From positions 1-5,241 of the forward strand of contig JAMFST010001111.1 of NCBI GenBank assembly GCA_026225435.1: a stretch of 5,241 nt of DNA, written 5' to 3'. The notes below the pieces were generated by a model. It ran no database searches and was not told the DNA's origin. It saw only the letters and a program-made list of their open reading frames with translations. The translations under genes and the position numbers were made by a program. The stretch comes from Labilithrix luteola. Its GTDB lineage: Bacteria > Myxococcota_A > Polyangia > Polyangiales > Polyangiaceae. Below are positions 5,206 through 5,241 of this stretch, piece after piece. Every line of letters begins with the position of its first letter. Within the stretch, counting starts at the first letter, position 1.

Positions 5206-5241
5206 CGAAGAGCAAAACACGACCCTCCGGCCGGCCGCACC

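Overview
This GC-rich window (roughly two thirds G+C by eye) looks like chromosomal DNA of a Myxococcota/deltaproteobacterial-type organism. The reasons are the G+C-biased third positions, the HtrA-type PDZ tail, the RRM protein with a very long poly-glycine tail beside a RhlE-like helicase, and a lipid-type acyltransferase/SDR pair. The taxon is an inference; no rRNA or marker gene is present. I see no tRNA, rRNA, CRISPR array, transposase or integrase.

Layout. Positions 1-205 (+) hold the last 67 codons of a PDZ-domain protein, probably a trypsin-like/HtrA serine protease. Only 15 bp later, and convergent to it, a leftward cluster ends. In its transcription order that cluster is an RRM RNA-binding protein with a Gly-rich tail (2566-2159), a DEAD-box RNA helicase of the RhlE type (1821-382), and a 60-residue highly charged small protein (403-221) whose start overlaps the helicase end by 22 bp. 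RRM and helicase are separated by a 337-bp gene-free stretch rich in dyads. A 309-bp divergent region (2567-2875) separates the RRM gene from a rightward two-gene operon. It holds one fair sigma70-like promoter for the RRM gene and several hairpins that would lie in a long RRM 5' leader.

The rightward operon (2876-5028) encodes a GNAT-fold acyltransferase-like protein and an extended SDR (NAD(P)-dependent epimerase/reductase). They overlap by GTGA, with a strong Shine-Dalgarno inside the first gene. The pairing resembles the bacterial ceramide synthase (bCerS) plus ceramide reductase (CerR) combination described in Caulobacter. That is the most attractive functional hypothesis here, but the serine palmitoyltransferase that would support it is not in the window.

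The last 213 bp are non-coding. A terminator-like hairpin lies at 5060-5100. Immediately after it is a striking unexplained structure: two 24-bp dyads with half-sites GTAGnTGAA / TTCAnCTAC, centred 74 bp apart, which together also form a 28-bp inverted repeat matching at 25 of 28 positions.

The two halves appear functionally separate: a cold-shock/RNA-remodelling cluster on the minus strand and a probable lipid-modifying operon on the plus strand.
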